DNA from: Flavobacterium endophyticum
GTDB lineage: Bacteria; Bacteroidota; Bacteroidia; Flavobacteriales; Flavobacteriaceae
DNA: 64,000 bases
NCBI RefSeq assembly: GCF_003634455.1
Contig: NZ_RBLC01000003.1
Coordinates: forward strand, 124,001-188,000
Reading direction: 5' to 3'
Shown here: positions 1 through 9,211 of the stretch, piece by piece
How positions within the stretch are numbered: the stretch's first letter is position 1
Layout of the letters: every line of letters begins with the position of its first letter
Program-made: the position numbers and the translations under genes
The notes under the pieces: model-generated
What the model was told of the DNA's origin: nothing
The model's input: the letters and a program-made list of their open reading frames with translations, nothing else
Database searches by the model: none

Positions 1-496
1 CGATTTTCGCATCGTATTTCAGATAGCGGTAAAAAGGAAGGTAGTACAATTTGTCAAAATCAGCTATATTTTTATAATAGCTACTAATCAAGTCTGATTG
101 GTTCAGATAAGGATAAAAATTAGCCCGTGTTCCTTCAGAATAACCGTTGGAATTAATATTGAGGTCTACCTCAACGATAAGGCTCTTTATTTTTGCGCCT
201 TTTGCCAAGAGCAGTTGCAACAGTAATGCGCTTTCTTCCAGCCGCGAGCCGCTCATTCCGAAATTATAAGCCGTAAGTCCTCTGTCGATAAACAATTGCG
301 GTACAAAATGATTATTTGCCCTCGACGAACCCAAGAAAATTACATCATATTCTTGTGCAGTACCAGTATACGCCAAGGCAATCTTATTGCGAGGCTTGCT
401 GTTGGTATAAAATGCAGTAAAAGTATAATCCAGCAAGTAAGCGGCCAGCAAAATGGCGAGCAACAAACCTAAAAGATAATAGACAAATTTTTTCAT
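1..496 (-). CDS. SGNH/DltD-like secreted protein, partial (3' end outside window)
   Basis: An open frame reads on the minus strand from an ATG at 494-496 and stays open to the window edge, so only the N-terminal 165 residues are seen. It begins with a hydrophobic signal-anchor (about residues 3-25, ending LLDYTF), followed by a VIFLGSSRANNHF block. That block resembles the first conserved block of SGNH/DltD-like proteins, with GSSR in place of GDSL. The later motifs LYYLPFYRY and VEVDLN closely parallel the protein at 4299-5186, so the two are paralogues. It is the most downstream visible gene of the wzt operon, 24 bases after the preceding gene. Inferred role: periplasmic or exported partner in O-acylation of the glycan, next to an MBOAT acyltransferase. 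The catalytic Asp/His end of the protein is not visible, so activity cannot be judged. Confidence 0.75.
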   Translation of the reverse strand, partial: MKKFVYYLLGLLLAILLAAYLLDYTFTAFYTNSKPRNKIALAYTGTAQEYDVIFLGSSRANNHFVPQLFIDRGLTAYNFGMSGSRLEESALLLQLLLAKGAKIKSLIVEVDLNINSNGYSEGTRANFYPYLNQSDLISSYYKNIADFDKLYYLPFYRYLKYDAKI

Positions 497-520
497 GGAT
501 AGAAAAGCCTGGGTCTCAAA

Positions 521-1480
521 TTAATATGCATTGCGTTCCAAATCCTTAATCTTCTGCGCTAATGTAGCGGAAAACAAATGAGCCCCTTTGGTATTCAGGT
601 GAAAGGTGTCATAAAAATAATCCGAAGACTGCGATAGGGAATCCTCAGACATATCCAAAAAGTAAACTCCCTTTTGCTCTTTAGCAAAATCAGCCAGCGC
701 CTGTTTTAATGGCTGTGTCAGACGTCTGCCAACTGCTAGTCTTTCTTTATATTCTGGTGCCCAAACCAAGATAACTGCAATAGAATCTTTAATCCTTGCC
801 TTCACAAACGATTTCATCTGTGCCAAGTCTTTTTCATAAGACCTTTTAAAAGCAGGATCCGAAAGTCTTTTGAGATTATGGCCGTCCCTTTTAAAGGCAA
901 TGGATTTTGGAGAAAACCCGTCAGTTACAGCATCCTTATTTTTAAACTTCTTTCCCAAAAAAGACCCTAAACCAATTCCAAGAAACCTTTTTTGGGTATT
1001 GTATTTCAGCAACGGAATACGATCTACCCACAAATAACGGCTATCAAATAAACCTAATCCTTTTTTAAGGTCTTGATCGTCTAGATAGGGCAAGAATTGA
1101 TGTTCTTCTGGAAGCTGGGCAGAAAGAGTAAAATGAGCCAAGTCGACATTTTGCAAGATTATTTTAGGCTTTTTATTGTGTTCTGCGTACAGGCTATATT
1201 TCAATTCTTGCAGATTATAAGAACCAGCGTTAAAAGAAAGGTTATGCACTTTTTTATTTGAAGCTGCAGAAAGCAAATCTGGATCATAAGAAACCACGCC
1301 TCTTGAAGATCCTAAGATTACCATGTCTGCATCAATGGTACCTTTTAAGATAGCATTCCATTCTGAAAACAGCGTGTTCTTCATTTTCTTTAATCCAGAA
1401 TCAGCCGCAAGCTGTACCGCATAAGACAGCAGGAAAGAGCCGACAAGAATCTGTACTATATAAAGCAAGAACTGTTTCAT
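521..1480 (-). CDS. SGNH/DltD-like membrane-anchored protein, probable O-acylation partner
   Basis: The 319-residue protein has an N-terminal hydrophobic anchor (residues 4-25). A block MVILGSSRG near residue 55 resembles the nucleophile block of SGNH/DltD/AlgJ-like proteins. A C-terminal DTFHLN near residue 293 fits the D-x-x-H block that supplies the catalytic Asp and His. Its ATG directly abuts the stop codon of the MBOAT gene, which implies translational coupling. MBOAT proteins of the AlgI/DltB type usually work with such a partner: the MBOAT moves an acyl group across the membrane and the partner places it on the sugar. The substrate here is inferred to be the sialic-acid-containing polymer of this operon. 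Sequence similarity to named families is by motif only. It could also be an esterase. Confidence 0.75.
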   Translation of the reverse strand: MKQFLLYIVQILVGSFLLSYAVQLAADSGLKKMKNTLFSEWNAILKGTIDADMVILGSSRGVVSYDPDLLSAASNKKVHNLSFNAGSYNLQELKYSLYAEHNKKPKIILQNVDLAHFTLSAQLPEEHQFLPYLDDQDLKKGLGLFDSRYLWVDRIPLLKYNTQKRFLGIGLGSFLGKKFKNKDAVTDGFSPKSIAFKRDGHNLKRLSDPAFKRSYEKDLAQMKSFVKARIKDSIAVILVWAPEYKERLAVGRRLTQPLKQALADFAKEQKGVYFLDMSEDSLSQSSDYFYDTFHLNTKGAHLFSATLAQKIKDLERNAY

Positions 1481-2914
1481 CTAAAACTGGAAATAAATAA
1501 AGCTTTTATATTCCGAATAGACGCCAAACAGCAGCAGTACTATGATGGCCAAACAGATTTTAGGATAGCTGTATTTTCCTGAAATCGGCTCGATCTTATA
1601 ACGGTTAAACCATTCAAAACCTACAAATAGCACCAGCATCAAGACCAGTTCAAAGTTATACCGCTCGATGTTAAAATATTGAGGCTTGAATTGCCAGTTA
1701 GAAAACATTCTCTTGATATAACCGAAAGCGTCTGTTATTGTTCGGGCTCTGAAAAAGATCCAGGCCAAACAGGTCAGTGCAAAAGTCAGCCCGATTTGCG
1801 GAATCAGTTTCATGCCTTGGATAAAGCTTACACCCTCAATATTTCCGGTATGCGTCCTGTTCTTGTTGCTCAAGAGCAATGGCAAGAAATATAGGGCATT
1901 TAAGAATCCCCAAGCCAGAAAAGTCCAGTTGGCACCATGCCAGAAGCCGCTGACCAGAAAAATGATAAACGTATTTCGAATCTTCATCCACGTGCCTCCT
2001 TGGCTTCCTCCTAGCGGAATATAAAGATAATCCCGAAACCACGACGAGAGCGAGATATGCCATCGGCGCCAAAACTCGGCAATATCCCTTGAAAAATAAG
2101 GATAATCGAAATTTTTAAGCAGGTTGATGCCGAATAACTTAGACGTACCCAAAGCAATATCAGAATAGCCCGAGAAGTCGCCATAAATCTGGAACGCAAA
2201 ATAAACCGCCCCTAAAACCAAAGACAGGCTGTTCATGCTCTCATAATTATCAAAAACAGCATTGGCATATTGTGCACAGCTGTCGGCAATCACTATTTTT
2301 TTGACCAATCCCCACAAGATCTGGTGGATTCCTTCCTTAGCCTGCTGATAGTCAAAACTGCGTTTGACTTTGACCTGTGGCAGCAAATGCGTGGCCCGCT
2401 CAATAGGACCTGCAACCAAGAGCGGAAAATAACTTACAAAAAGTGCATAATCAATAAAATTACGCTCTGCCCTGATCCGTTCCTTATAAATATCGATGAT
2501 ATAAGAAAGTCCGTGGAAAGTATAAAATGAAATACCTACTGGCAAGACCAGGTTAAGCAGAAACGGATTCGCCTGCATACCAAAACCCTCAATCAGTTTG
2601 GAAAATGATACCGCGAAAAAGTCATAATATTTAAAGACGCCTAGAAACCCTAGGTTGACACCCACGCTGATCCAGAACCAAGTTTTTCTTTCCGCTTTAG
2701 AGCGACTGTTTTCTATTTTCAATGCCGTGAAATAATCCAGCCCGGTCGAAAAGACCAGCAAGAACAAGAACCTCCAGTCCCAGCAAGAATAGAAATAATA
2801 GCTGGCAATAATCAGCAACGTATTTTGTGCCTTCTTCGACGAGTTAAAAACAAACCAGTACAGAAAGAAAACTATAGGGAGAAATATCGCAAAGGATAAG
2901 GAGTTAAAAAACAT
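1481..2914 (-). CDS. MBOAT family O-acyltransferase (AlgI/DltB-like)
   Basis: This 477-residue polytopic membrane protein has the family signatures LPVGISFYTFHGLSYIID (about residues 123-141), EFWRRWHISLSSWFRDYL (280-297, with H286) and SGFWHGANWTF (322-332, with H326). H326 corresponds to the invariant MBOAT histidine. In AlgI and DltB these proteins accept an acyl group, usually acetyl, from a cytoplasmic donor and pass it to a periplasmic partner. Length and motifs are normal for the AlgI branch. It lies 3 bases after the gene at 2918-4309 and is immediately followed by the SGNH-like gene at 521-1480, with another SGNH-like gene on either side of this cluster. Together they suggest O-acetylation of the exported glycan. 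The acyl donor and the acceptor sugar are not shown by sequence. Confidence 0.93.
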   Translation of the reverse strand: MFFNSLSFAIFLPIVFFLYWFVFNSSKKAQNTLLIIASYYFYSCWDWRFLFLLVFSTGLDYFTALKIENSRSKAERKTWFWISVGVNLGFLGVFKYYDFFAVSFSKLIEGFGMQANPFLLNLVLPVGISFYTFHGLSYIIDIYKERIRAERNFIDYALFVSYFPLLVAGPIERATHLLPQVKVKRSFDYQQAKEGIHQILWGLVKKIVIADSCAQYANAVFDNYESMNSLSLVLGAVYFAFQIYGDFSGYSDIALGTSKLFGINLLKNFDYPYFSRDIAEFWRRWHISLSSWFRDYLYIPLGGSQGGTWMKIRNTFIIFLVSGFWHGANWTFLAWGFLNALYFLPLLLSNKNRTHTGNIEGVSFIQGMKLIPQIGLTFALTCLAWIFFRARTITDAFGYIKRMFSNWQFKPQYFNIERYNFELVLMLVLFVGFEWFNRYKIEPISGKYSYPKICLAIIVLLLFGVYSEYKSFIYFQF

Positions 2915-2917
2915 AGA

Positions 2918-4309
2918 TTAGTGGATTATGTTGCGAATGGCTTTCCAGATTCTTACGGATGCATCTTGGAACGGCTGCTGGTTGATGACCGCAAACCATT
3001 CTTTCGCATGAGAAATGTTAGATTTTGGGTTTTGCAATGTTGTTCGGATTTGGTCCGCGATTGCTTCAGGCGAATGTAGCCAGACTACGGCTTCAGTAGC
3101 CGGCATGGAACGGAAATGTACATAATTATAAATTTTCTTGACCGAAGAGCTCGTATTCGCCGTACGGGCTGTATCATAATTGACAAAACTGCACGGCTTG
3201 TCATAGCACGCATAATCAAAAACCATAGACGAACCTAGGTTCACAACCATTTCTGTATGGAAGATGGTATACTGCTGCAACAAGATATCTTCTTTTGTTG
3301 GCAATATGGTATTCCAGCCTTCGCCTATTTTTTTCCAAAGCGGTGACAAGCTGGTGATAAGATCTTTGTTTTCTTCCAAAACAGCATCATAACGAGCTGA
3401 AAAATCTACCGGACAGCGTCTGAAAATAATGCCCAGATTATGCCCTTCAGCATTCAATTGCCGAACGGCTTTGGCTGTATCCGACAAGTATTGTTGATCG
3501 TCTGGCGATGTCGTAATGTCATCTCCCGAATAGCAGATGTATTTTTTGGCAATATCCAATCCGTTGGTCGCAAAAAACGCTTCTCTTGACTGCAAGCCAT
3601 TTCGGTCGGCATGAAGTTCAAACTGAGGAGTCCCTGTCACAAAAACCTGCTCTGGTCGGATATAATCATAATAATACAAAAGCTCTTTTTTCATGTGCTC
3701 GCTCCAGACAAAATAATAATCCGTTTCTACCACCATCGTGGCCTTCGGAAGATTATCCCAAGAAAAGATAAAGGAAACCGTTGGGATACCTAATTCCTTT
3801 GCAGCCAAAAGTGGAGCAATGGCCAATACCGGACGCTGGTTTGTGCAAAACACCATAGCTGGCTTTTCTTTTTGGAGCGTTTCAAGCGAATACTGGTAAA
3901 ACGGAGTGGTCCGTTCCAGTTTTTTTATTTTTTCGCGTGCCCTTTCCAGTCCGCTTTTTGAAGTATGTGTTGCTATCAGTAGACGTGTCGCACTGCTCTT
4001 GATGGCACTTTTTATATTCTTATACGAAAAAGGAAAACGATAATCGTCATATACCTTGTCATTGCTTTTTTGGATATTCAAGCTCAGCTCGATATGCTTC
4101 CGCGCATTTTTATAGATGTCGGTCAACGGATGTGTTTTCGCATGTCGTATTTTTACCTCCTGATAGCCTTCGGCAGTCAAGTCAAAAGGCGTATTGTTCC
4201 AAAAGACAGGCTCGAAACCCTCTTTCAGTCCCAATTCATAAAAATGAGAATAGGCAAAATTGCGTAATCCTATCCCGTCGGGTAACAATATAAAAATCTT
4301 ATTTTTCAT
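2918..4309 (-). CDS. GT-B-like glycosyltransferase / surface carbohydrate biosynthesis protein
   Basis: The 463-residue protein has no signal peptide. The N-terminal half begins IFILLPDGIGLRNFAYSHF. A middle Rossmann-like stretch (PAMVFCTNQRPVLAIAPLLAAKELGIP, given in parts: PAMVFCTNQRP, then LAAKELGIPTVSFIFSWDN) precedes EQVFVTGTPQFE. Near the C-terminus, VVNLGSSMVFDYACYDKPC resembles the acceptor/donor region of CDP-glycerol glycerophosphotransferase-like GT-B enzymes. I cannot assign a substrate. Its start overlaps the preceding SGNH-like gene by 11 bases, and it lies between the neuCBA genes and the MBOAT gene. That position makes it one candidate for the enzyme that uses CMP-sialic acid. 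An uncharacterised GT or a phosphotransferase remain possible. Confidence 0.6.
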   Translation of the reverse strand: MKNKIFILLPDGIGLRNFAYSHFYELGLKEGFEPVFWNNTPFDLTAEGYQEVKIRHAKTHPLTDIYKNARKHIELSLNIQKSNDKVYDDYRFPFSYKNIKSAIKSSATRLLIATHTSKSGLERAREKIKKLERTTPFYQYSLETLQKEKPAMVFCTNQRPVLAIAPLLAAKELGIPTVSFIFSWDNLPKATMVVETDYYFVWSEHMKKELLYYYDYIRPEQVFVTGTPQFELHADRNGLQSREAFFATNGLDIAKKYICYSGDDITTSPDDQQYLSDTAKAVRQLNAEGHNLGIIFRRCPVDFSARYDAVLEENKDLITSLSPLWKKIGEGWNTILPTKEDILLQQYTIFHTEMVVNLGSSMVFDYACYDKPCSFVNYDTARTANTSSSVKKIYNYVHFRSMPATEAVVWLHSPEAIADQIRTTLQNPKSNISHAKEWFAVINQQPFQDASVRIWKAIRNIIH

Positions 4310-5186
4310 GTTGCATACAATCTTTGACTAGCATTCTTGTGAAAACTTTGGCGCCCTCGCCATTAAGGTGTCCGCAATTATAAAAAAGCGTATCATCGAG
4401 CGTTTTAGAATAATCTTTCAGGCTGGGAATCTTGCGCTTGAGCTTATCAATATAATCCGATTGCCGCACAGTAGAACAAAACGGAGCACAAAAATAAATA
4501 ACTTCGATGTTTTTATCTTTGCAAAGCTGATCGATCTGATTAAAAACCTTGTTTTGGGCAATAATGCTATCTGGCAACCTGAAATTGTTGTTTTTTATGA
4601 ACTTGACCTGCTTTGGGACAAAACCGTCTGTAAAATCAGTCTTGCTTTTTTTGCTTATCACCGAAGAAAAGAATTCGCGGAAGCCTATCTTATAATCATT
4701 CACCTGATAACGATAAAACGGAAGGTAATAGTAAGCCAAGTAATCGGGGTTGCTTTTTTCGAGGTGATTGCGGATTATTTCGTTTTTTCGGATATAGGGA
4801 AGCGATTCCGAACTTACGATAGTCGATATAGATTCTGTATTAAAAATATAATCGACCTGCAGGAAAAGTTTTCCTATTTTCACATTGTTATGGATAAGCA
4901 GCTGGAGCAAAAGATAATTGTCATCTAATTTGGCACCCTGTATTCCTAAATTCAAGACTTTCTTCGAGGTCAATGTTTTGATAAGTTGAGTATCTATATG
5001 GTTTTCAACTCTTGAAGATCCTAAAAATACATAATCGATTTTCTGGTCCTTTAGGCCCAGCACATATTTTGTTTTGTTTCGCGGAATAGAACATACGTAT
5101 ACTTCTGTATAAGCCCAGTCAAAAAGACAAAGCAACAGCACAGTTGTCAGCAGGATAACACCTATTTTTCTTATAAATTGCTGCAT
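4299..5186 (-). CDS. SGNH/DltD-like protein, possibly lacking the catalytic Asp
   Basis: The 295-residue protein has an N-terminal hydrophobic anchor (about residues 8-25) and DYVFLGSSRVENHI (about 52-65). It is a paralogue of the truncated gene at 1-496, sharing the GSSR block, the SLPYIRK/NFYPYLN region and an YLPFYRY motif. The C-terminal block reads YNCGHLNGEG where the protein at 521-1480 has YDTFHLNTKG. The histidine is therefore kept, but the aspartate of D-x-x-H is replaced by Asn. That could mean a different charge relay or loss of activity. The gene is 71 bases after neuC and overlaps the next gene by 11 bases. Role inferred: accessory protein for glycan O-acylation. Confidence 0.7.
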   Translation of the reverse strand: MQQFIRKIGVILLTTVLLLCLFDWAYTEVYVCSIPRNKTKYVLGLKDQKIDYVFLGSSRVENHIDTQLIKTLTSKKVLNLGIQGAKLDDNYLLLQLLIHNNVKIGKLFLQVDYIFNTESISTIVSSESLPYIRKNEIIRNHLEKSNPDYLAYYYLPFYRYQVNDYKIGFREFFSSVISKKSKTDFTDGFVPKQVKFIKNNNFRLPDSIIAQNKVFNQIDQLCKDKNIEVIYFCAPFCSTVRQSDYIDKLKRKIPSLKDYSKTLDDTLFYNCGHLNGEGAKVFTRMLVKDCMQHEK

Positions 5187-5257
5187 TAGGATGGAAGATA
5201 AAAGATATTATCTTTTGCAGATTGTAAAAATGCGTTTTTGGGCGAATCCAATATCAT

Positions 5258-6379
5258 CTATAAGTCTCTAAATTGTTTCTGATGGTTCAATTGCCAAATA
5301 TCTTCATTTTTTAGGGAATCAAGGAACAATTCCGCACTATTCCCTGCACCAAAATCTTCTTGCTGCAGCTGTACTTGATGGCTGTCGACAATTTTGAGCG
5401 CTTCGCTTATACTTTCAACGCTGTAATCTGTATTTATAATATCAGAATGCACGGCCCTATTCTGCTGACGCGTCCCTATATTGATAATCGGGATGCCATA
5501 ATACGGCGCTTCCCGAATTCCAGCGCTGCTGTTTCCTATGATGAATTGGCTGTTCTTGAGCAGCGTAAGGAAATATTCAAAACGCAAGGACGGAAATATC
5601 CTGAACCTTGGATGCCCTTTTAGTTTTTCATAAGAATTTAGGATAGCCTTGCTTCCCAAATCGTTGTTCGGATAGATAACGACATAGTTATGATGGTCGT
5701 TGAGCAAAGCTTGGGTAAAGTTATCCGAATACTGAATCATGTGTGTTGCTTCGGTCGTTACGGGATGGAACATCGCAATGGCAAAATCGTCAAACCCGAT
5801 TCCGTAGTAACTTTTCGCAGTCTCCAACTCAGGAAGATTTTCAGAAAACATAATATCTACGTCAGGAGAACCGATGATAAAGACAGAAGAAGCCATCTCC
5901 CCCATCTGAATCAGCCTTTTGGCAGCCTGTTCGTTAGACACAAAATGCACGTGGCACAGCTTGCTAACGCTATGGCGGATCAGTTCGTCAACAGTTCCCG
6001 AAATTTCTCCTCCTTCGATATGTGCCACCAAAATGTTATTGAGAGAACCTACGATAGCTCCTGCTAAGGTTTCTACTCTGTCGCCATGAACAACAATCAG
6101 ATCGGGCTGGCATTCTTTTACGTAGGCAGACAATCCTTCTATAGTTTTTGCGAGAGTCAGATCCATCGTCGTCTCGTCTGTATGATTAGAGAACGTATGG
6201 ATATTCTGGAAGCCACAGCGCTCGATTTCAATAAGCGTATACCCGTATTCTTCCTGTAGGTGCATTCCGGTCACGGCAATATAGGGCACAAATCCTGAGT
6301 CTTTTTCCAATATTTGGATCAGAGATTTGATTTTCCCGAAATCAGCTCGGGTTCCGGTAAGGAAAAGTATTTTTTTCAC
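5258..6379 (-). CDS. neuC: UDP-N-acetylglucosamine 2-epimerase (hydrolysing)
   Basis: This 373-residue GT-B-like epimerase converts UDP-GlcNAc to ManNAc and UDP, the first step of sialic acid synthesis in the cytoplasm. Visible motifs are TGTRADFGK (8-16), VHGDR (97-101), AHIEGGE (119-125), DELIRH (131-136) and a late GNSSAGIREA that binds the UDP diphosphate. From memory the overall sequence resembles Campylobacter-type NeuC more than non-hydrolysing WecB enzymes, for example in FPSLRFEYF and YPNNDLG. It lies 3 bases after neuB. An alternative is the legionaminic homologue (LegG), acting on UDP-diNAcBac, because the window also has PglF/E/D. The neighbouring NeuB looks like a Neu5Ac enzyme, so I favour NeuC. 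Confidence 0.9.
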   Translation of the reverse strand: MKKILFLTGTRADFGKIKSLIQILEKDSGFVPYIAVTGMHLQEEYGYTLIEIERCGFQNIHTFSNHTDETTMDLTLAKTIEGLSAYVKECQPDLIVVHGDRVETLAGAIVGSLNNILVAHIEGGEISGTVDELIRHSVSKLCHVHFVSNEQAAKRLIQMGEMASSVFIIGSPDVDIMFSENLPELETAKSYYGIGFDDFAIAMFHPVTTEATHMIQYSDNFTQALLNDHHNYVVIYPNNDLGSKAILNSYEKLKGHPRFRIFPSLRFEYFLTLLKNSQFIIGNSSAGIREAPYYGIPIINIGTRQQNRAVHSDIINTDYSVESISEALKIVDSHQVQLQQEDFGAGNSAELFLDSLKNEDIWQLNHQKQFRDL

Positions 6380-6382
6380 GGC

Positions 6383-7423
6383 TTACTGAATATCGTTCCA
6401 AATTAGCTGTTCATCATTTTCTATGGCTCTTGTTGCCTTTTTTCCTAGAATATTATTGAAATGCTCGGCAAGAATCTTTCCGGTTCCAGGGCGCTTTACC
6501 CAGATATTTTCTTTTGTAAAAACCTCCCCTTCTACTATAGGTCGGATAGAACAGACCGTAGCAAAAGCAAAGTCGATAGTAACCTGTTCTTCTTTTGCGG
6601 GTTCTTTGCTGCCTCCTCGCATCTGCCAGATTTCATGACTGCCTGCTATCAGTTCTTGGCAAGCCGTCTCATCCATACTGCAGATGATATCGGGTCCTGT
6701 TCGGTTCATATGATCCGTAAAATGCCTTTCTAAGATGGAAGCGCCTAAGGCCACGGCACCCAGACAGGCATTGTTGTTCAGCGTATGATCGCTCAGACCG
6801 AAAACCTTATTCGGAAATGCCTCATGCAGTTGCGTCATGGCACCATAACGCACCAAATGAATCGGTGTCGGATATAAGTTGGTCGTATGCAGAAGCGCTA
6901 CTGGAATATTGTGTTTGTCAAAAATAGCAACTGCTTTACTGACGCTTTCGATGGTATTCATTCCGGTACTTAAGATGACCGGCTTTCCAAAGCTGGCAAT
7001 ATGTTCGAGCAACGGATAATTATTGCATTCGCCGGAGCCAATCTTATAGGCTGGAATATCAAATTGTTTCAAGCGTTCGGCTGCAGCACGAGAAAAAGGT
7101 GTCGAAATAAAAATCATGCCTTTGCTTTCGACATATTCCTTGAGTTCCCACTCATCTGCTTCGTTCAAAGCGCAGCGTTCCATGATTTCATAAATAGAAA
7201 CCGTGGCATTACCCGGCACTACCTTTTTGGCGGCTCCGCTCATTTCATCTTCCACGATATGGGTCTGGTGTTTTACTACTTCTGCGCCCGCTCGATGTGC
7301 AGCGTCTACCATTTCTTTTGCAACAGCCAGAGAACCTTCATGATTGATGCCTATTTCTGCAATTACCAGCGGCGGATAATCAGGTCCGATTTTTCTTCCT
7401 GCAATTTCTATGTATGGATTCAT
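6383..7423 (-). CDS. neuB: N-acetylneuraminate synthase
   Basis: The 346-residue enzyme condenses ManNAc with phosphoenolpyruvate to Neu5Ac. The TIM-barrel part shows [10 protein letters not shown] (21-30), VVKHQ (49-53), [39 protein letters not shown] and ERHFTDH followed by GPDIICSM. The last 60 residues form a SAF antifreeze-like domain with WVKRPGTG. The TNLYPTP segment matches what I recall of Neu5Ac synthases such as Campylobacter NeuB1. Legionaminate and pseudaminate synthases usually have TTEYP or TSAYP there. Spacing is 3 bases to neuC and 29 bases from neuA. Product identity is inferred from motifs; legionaminate synthase is the main alternative. Confidence 0.93.
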   Translation of the reverse strand: MNPYIEIAGRKIGPDYPPLVIAEIGINHEGSLAVAKEMVDAAHRAGAEVVKHQTHIVEDEMSGAAKKVVPGNATVSIYEIMERCALNEADEWELKEYVESKGMIFISTPFSRAAAERLKQFDIPAYKIGSGECNNYPLLEHIASFGKPVILSTGMNTIESVSKAVAIFDKHNIPVALLHTTNLYPTPIHLVRYGAMTQLHEAFPNKVFGLSDHTLNNNACLGAVALGASILERHFTDHMNRTGPDIICSMDETACQELIAGSHEIWQMRGGSKEPAKEEQVTIDFAFATVCSIRPIVEGEVFTKENIWVKRPGTGKILAEHFNNILGKKATRAIENDEQLIWNDIQ

Positions 7424-7452
7424 TGTTGTATGTTCAGGGGTTTTTCTATGTT

Positions 7453-8115
7453 TTATAGGGTATGCTTTTTATGCAGGTAAACTGCATAGTCAAAATCTTC
7501 TAAAGTATCAATATCGACACTGCCAAAAGGATGGTCGATTAACATTGGATAGGCTTCTTTACTGATAATCGTATCGTTAAGGATTAGTTCCGATTTGCAG
7601 ATATACAACAATCCGTTTTCAAAATACAAAGGCTCTAGGTCTTGGCTTCGTTGTCCCGGTTCGTAATTGAATGGTATAAATTTATCCTCTTTAATTTTGC
7701 CTAGTTTTTGGTGGCTTTGGGTTACAGTAAAAAGGCTTTCGTATCTTCCTTTTTCATAAATCTCAAGAGCATTCTGCAGCAAATCTTTAGGCCGAAGCGG
7801 ATTGGTCGGCTGCAGCAGTACTACTGTTTCAGGCTTCGATTCTAATGATTCCAGTACATGCTTTAAGGCAGTCACTGTCGGTTCTAGATCGCCTGCCAAA
7901 TGTTGCGGCCTATCAATTACTTGCACACCATAGGCTATGGCTATTTTTTTAATCTCGGTATCGTCTGTGCTGACATAAACAGCATCAATATGGCTGTCCG
8001 CTTGGGCATATAAAATACTATGCGCCACGAGCGGGATACCGCCCAACAGCATGCTGTTTTTTCCTGGCAGTCTTTTAGATCCACCTCTCGCTGGAATAAT
8101 GGCTATCGTCTTCAT
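7453..8115 (-). CDS. neuA: CMP-N-acylneuraminate cytidylyltransferase
   Basis: The 220-residue nucleotidyltransferase activates sialic acid with CTP to CMP-Neu5Ac. The signature [14 protein letters not shown] (7-20) binds [28 protein letters not shown] and [13 protein letters not shown] are the expected later blocks. The length is that of a single-domain NeuA without the extra esterase domain of the E. coli enzyme. The start overlaps the stop of the GT4 gene at 8112-9206 by 4 bases (ATGA-type coupling). Together with neuB and neuC it completes the route from UDP-GlcNAc to the activated sugar. Confidence 0.92.
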   Translation of the reverse strand: MKTIAIIPARGGSKRLPGKNSMLLGGIPLVAHSILYAQADSHIDAVYVSTDDTEIKKIAIAYGVQVIDRPQHLAGDLEPTVTALKHVLESLESKPETVVLLQPTNPLRPKDLLQNALEIYEKGRYESLFTVTQSHQKLGKIKEDKFIPFNYEPGQRSQDLEPLYFENGLLYICKSELILNDTIISKEAYPMLIDHPFGSVDIDTLEDFDYAVYLHKKHTL

Positions 8116-9206
8116 CGTTCTAGGCTTTTTTTAGCATCAAAGATTCTTTCTTCCATGCCCAGATTCCAATCTTCTTTGGAATAAAGTTCTTTGGGTATAG
8201 AAGGATAACTACTGCTTTCTGACAGAAATTCTTCAATCGCCTCTATCCATTCTGAAATAAAATGCGGGTTTTCAATCAGCCTGCCTAATTTACCATACTG
8301 CAGTACTTCCGGAACACCGCCCAAAGCGGAAGCAATGCAATAGCAGCCGCAATGCATTGCTTCGATCAAGCTCAATCCAAATCCTTCGTGCCATAGTGTC
8401 GGAAACAGATAGGCATCGGCAGCTTGGTAATAGTCAGGAAGCTCGCTATTAGGGATTTTCCCTAAAAAAACAACGCCTTTTATAGTCTCTTTTCTATTGG
8501 TTCCTATGACAAGCAATGTACAGTTGTCATGCTTTTCCTGTATGCGATTCCATACATCCAGCATCAGATCCAGTCCTTTTTTAGGTCGGTCCTGCGAGCA
8601 CCAGATAAAGATTTTTTCGGAGGTAAATCCTAGTTTCTCTCTAAGCGCTTTCTTTTTCTCAGGAGTTATTTTGTAAAATTTGTCGGTATTAATTCCGTTG
8701 TGCAATACCGAAAATCGGCACGGCAATATCGTATAATATTCTTTATGGGTTTTATAGCTGTCGTAAGTCAAGAGTACCATTTCATCAATAAACTCGTAGA
8801 AATTTCGGCTGTCTAGATTGCCATAAAAGGGCGCGAAGCCATGATAAAAAAACTGTATGTAGCATCGGTTTCTCAATCCTTTGGAGGCAAGAAATTCCTG
8901 TAGCGGCTTGATGATTCCGAAATTATCAACAATCTGGATGATATGCTTTTCTCCCGTTGCCAGAATCTTTTCAAGCGCTTCGAGATAGCCGATATAATTA
9001 TTTTTATGGTATTTTTTCTTGAGCTTGAGTGTCAGCGTCTGCCCTACGATTTCATAGTGTATGTTTGGGAATCGGGTTTCGGGCTGCTCGCAAATGATAT
9101 AGTCGATGGAGTGCTTGCCTTCCATGTAGTTTTGGTACAAAGTAGTCCAGCTTCCAATCTTGGAATACGGTAGCGGGAATTGGGATATCAAAATTACTTT
9201 AGCCAT
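8112..9206 (-). CDS. GT4-type glycosyltransferase
   Basis: The 364-residue GT-B glycosyltransferase has a GT4/GT1 C-terminal domain. It shows IFIWCSQDRPKKGLDLM (nucleotide-sugar domain start), VVFLGKIPNSELPDYY, and the EGFGLSLIEAMHCG block, which carries the two conserved Glu of the E-x7-E motif. The cytoplasmic enzyme adds one sugar to the lipid-linked glycan; donor and acceptor cannot be read from sequence. It sits directly upstream of neuA with a 4-base overlap and 5 bases after the pyruvyltransferase homologue, inside the wzt operon. Confidence 0.88.
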   Translation of the reverse strand: MAKVILISQFPLPYSKIGSWTTLYQNYMEGKHSIDYIICEQPETRFPNIHYEIVGQTLTLKLKKKYHKNNYIGYLEALEKILATGEKHIIQIVDNFGIIKPLQEFLASKGLRNRCYIQFFYHGFAPFYGNLDSRNFYEFIDEMVLLTYDSYKTHKEYYTILPCRFSVLHNGINTDKFYKITPEKKKALREKLGFTSEKIFIWCSQDRPKKGLDLMLDVWNRIQEKHDNCTLLVIGTNRKETIKGVVFLGKIPNSELPDYYQAADAYLFPTLWHEGFGLSLIEAMHCGCYCIASALGGVPEVLQYGKLGRLIENPHFISEWIEAIEEFLSESSSYPSIPKELYSKEDWNLGMEERIFDAKKSLER

Positions 9207-9211
9207 AACTA

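Noticed and set aside
4368..4928. 186-residue plus-strand open frame
   Set aside because: It is antisense to the SGNH-like gene at 4299-5186, which has clear motifs and operon spacing; the plus frame shows no domain.
7001..7480. 159-residue plus-strand open frame over neuB
   Set aside because: It is Cys- and Phe-rich, has no recognisable domain, and lies opposite a confident neuB.
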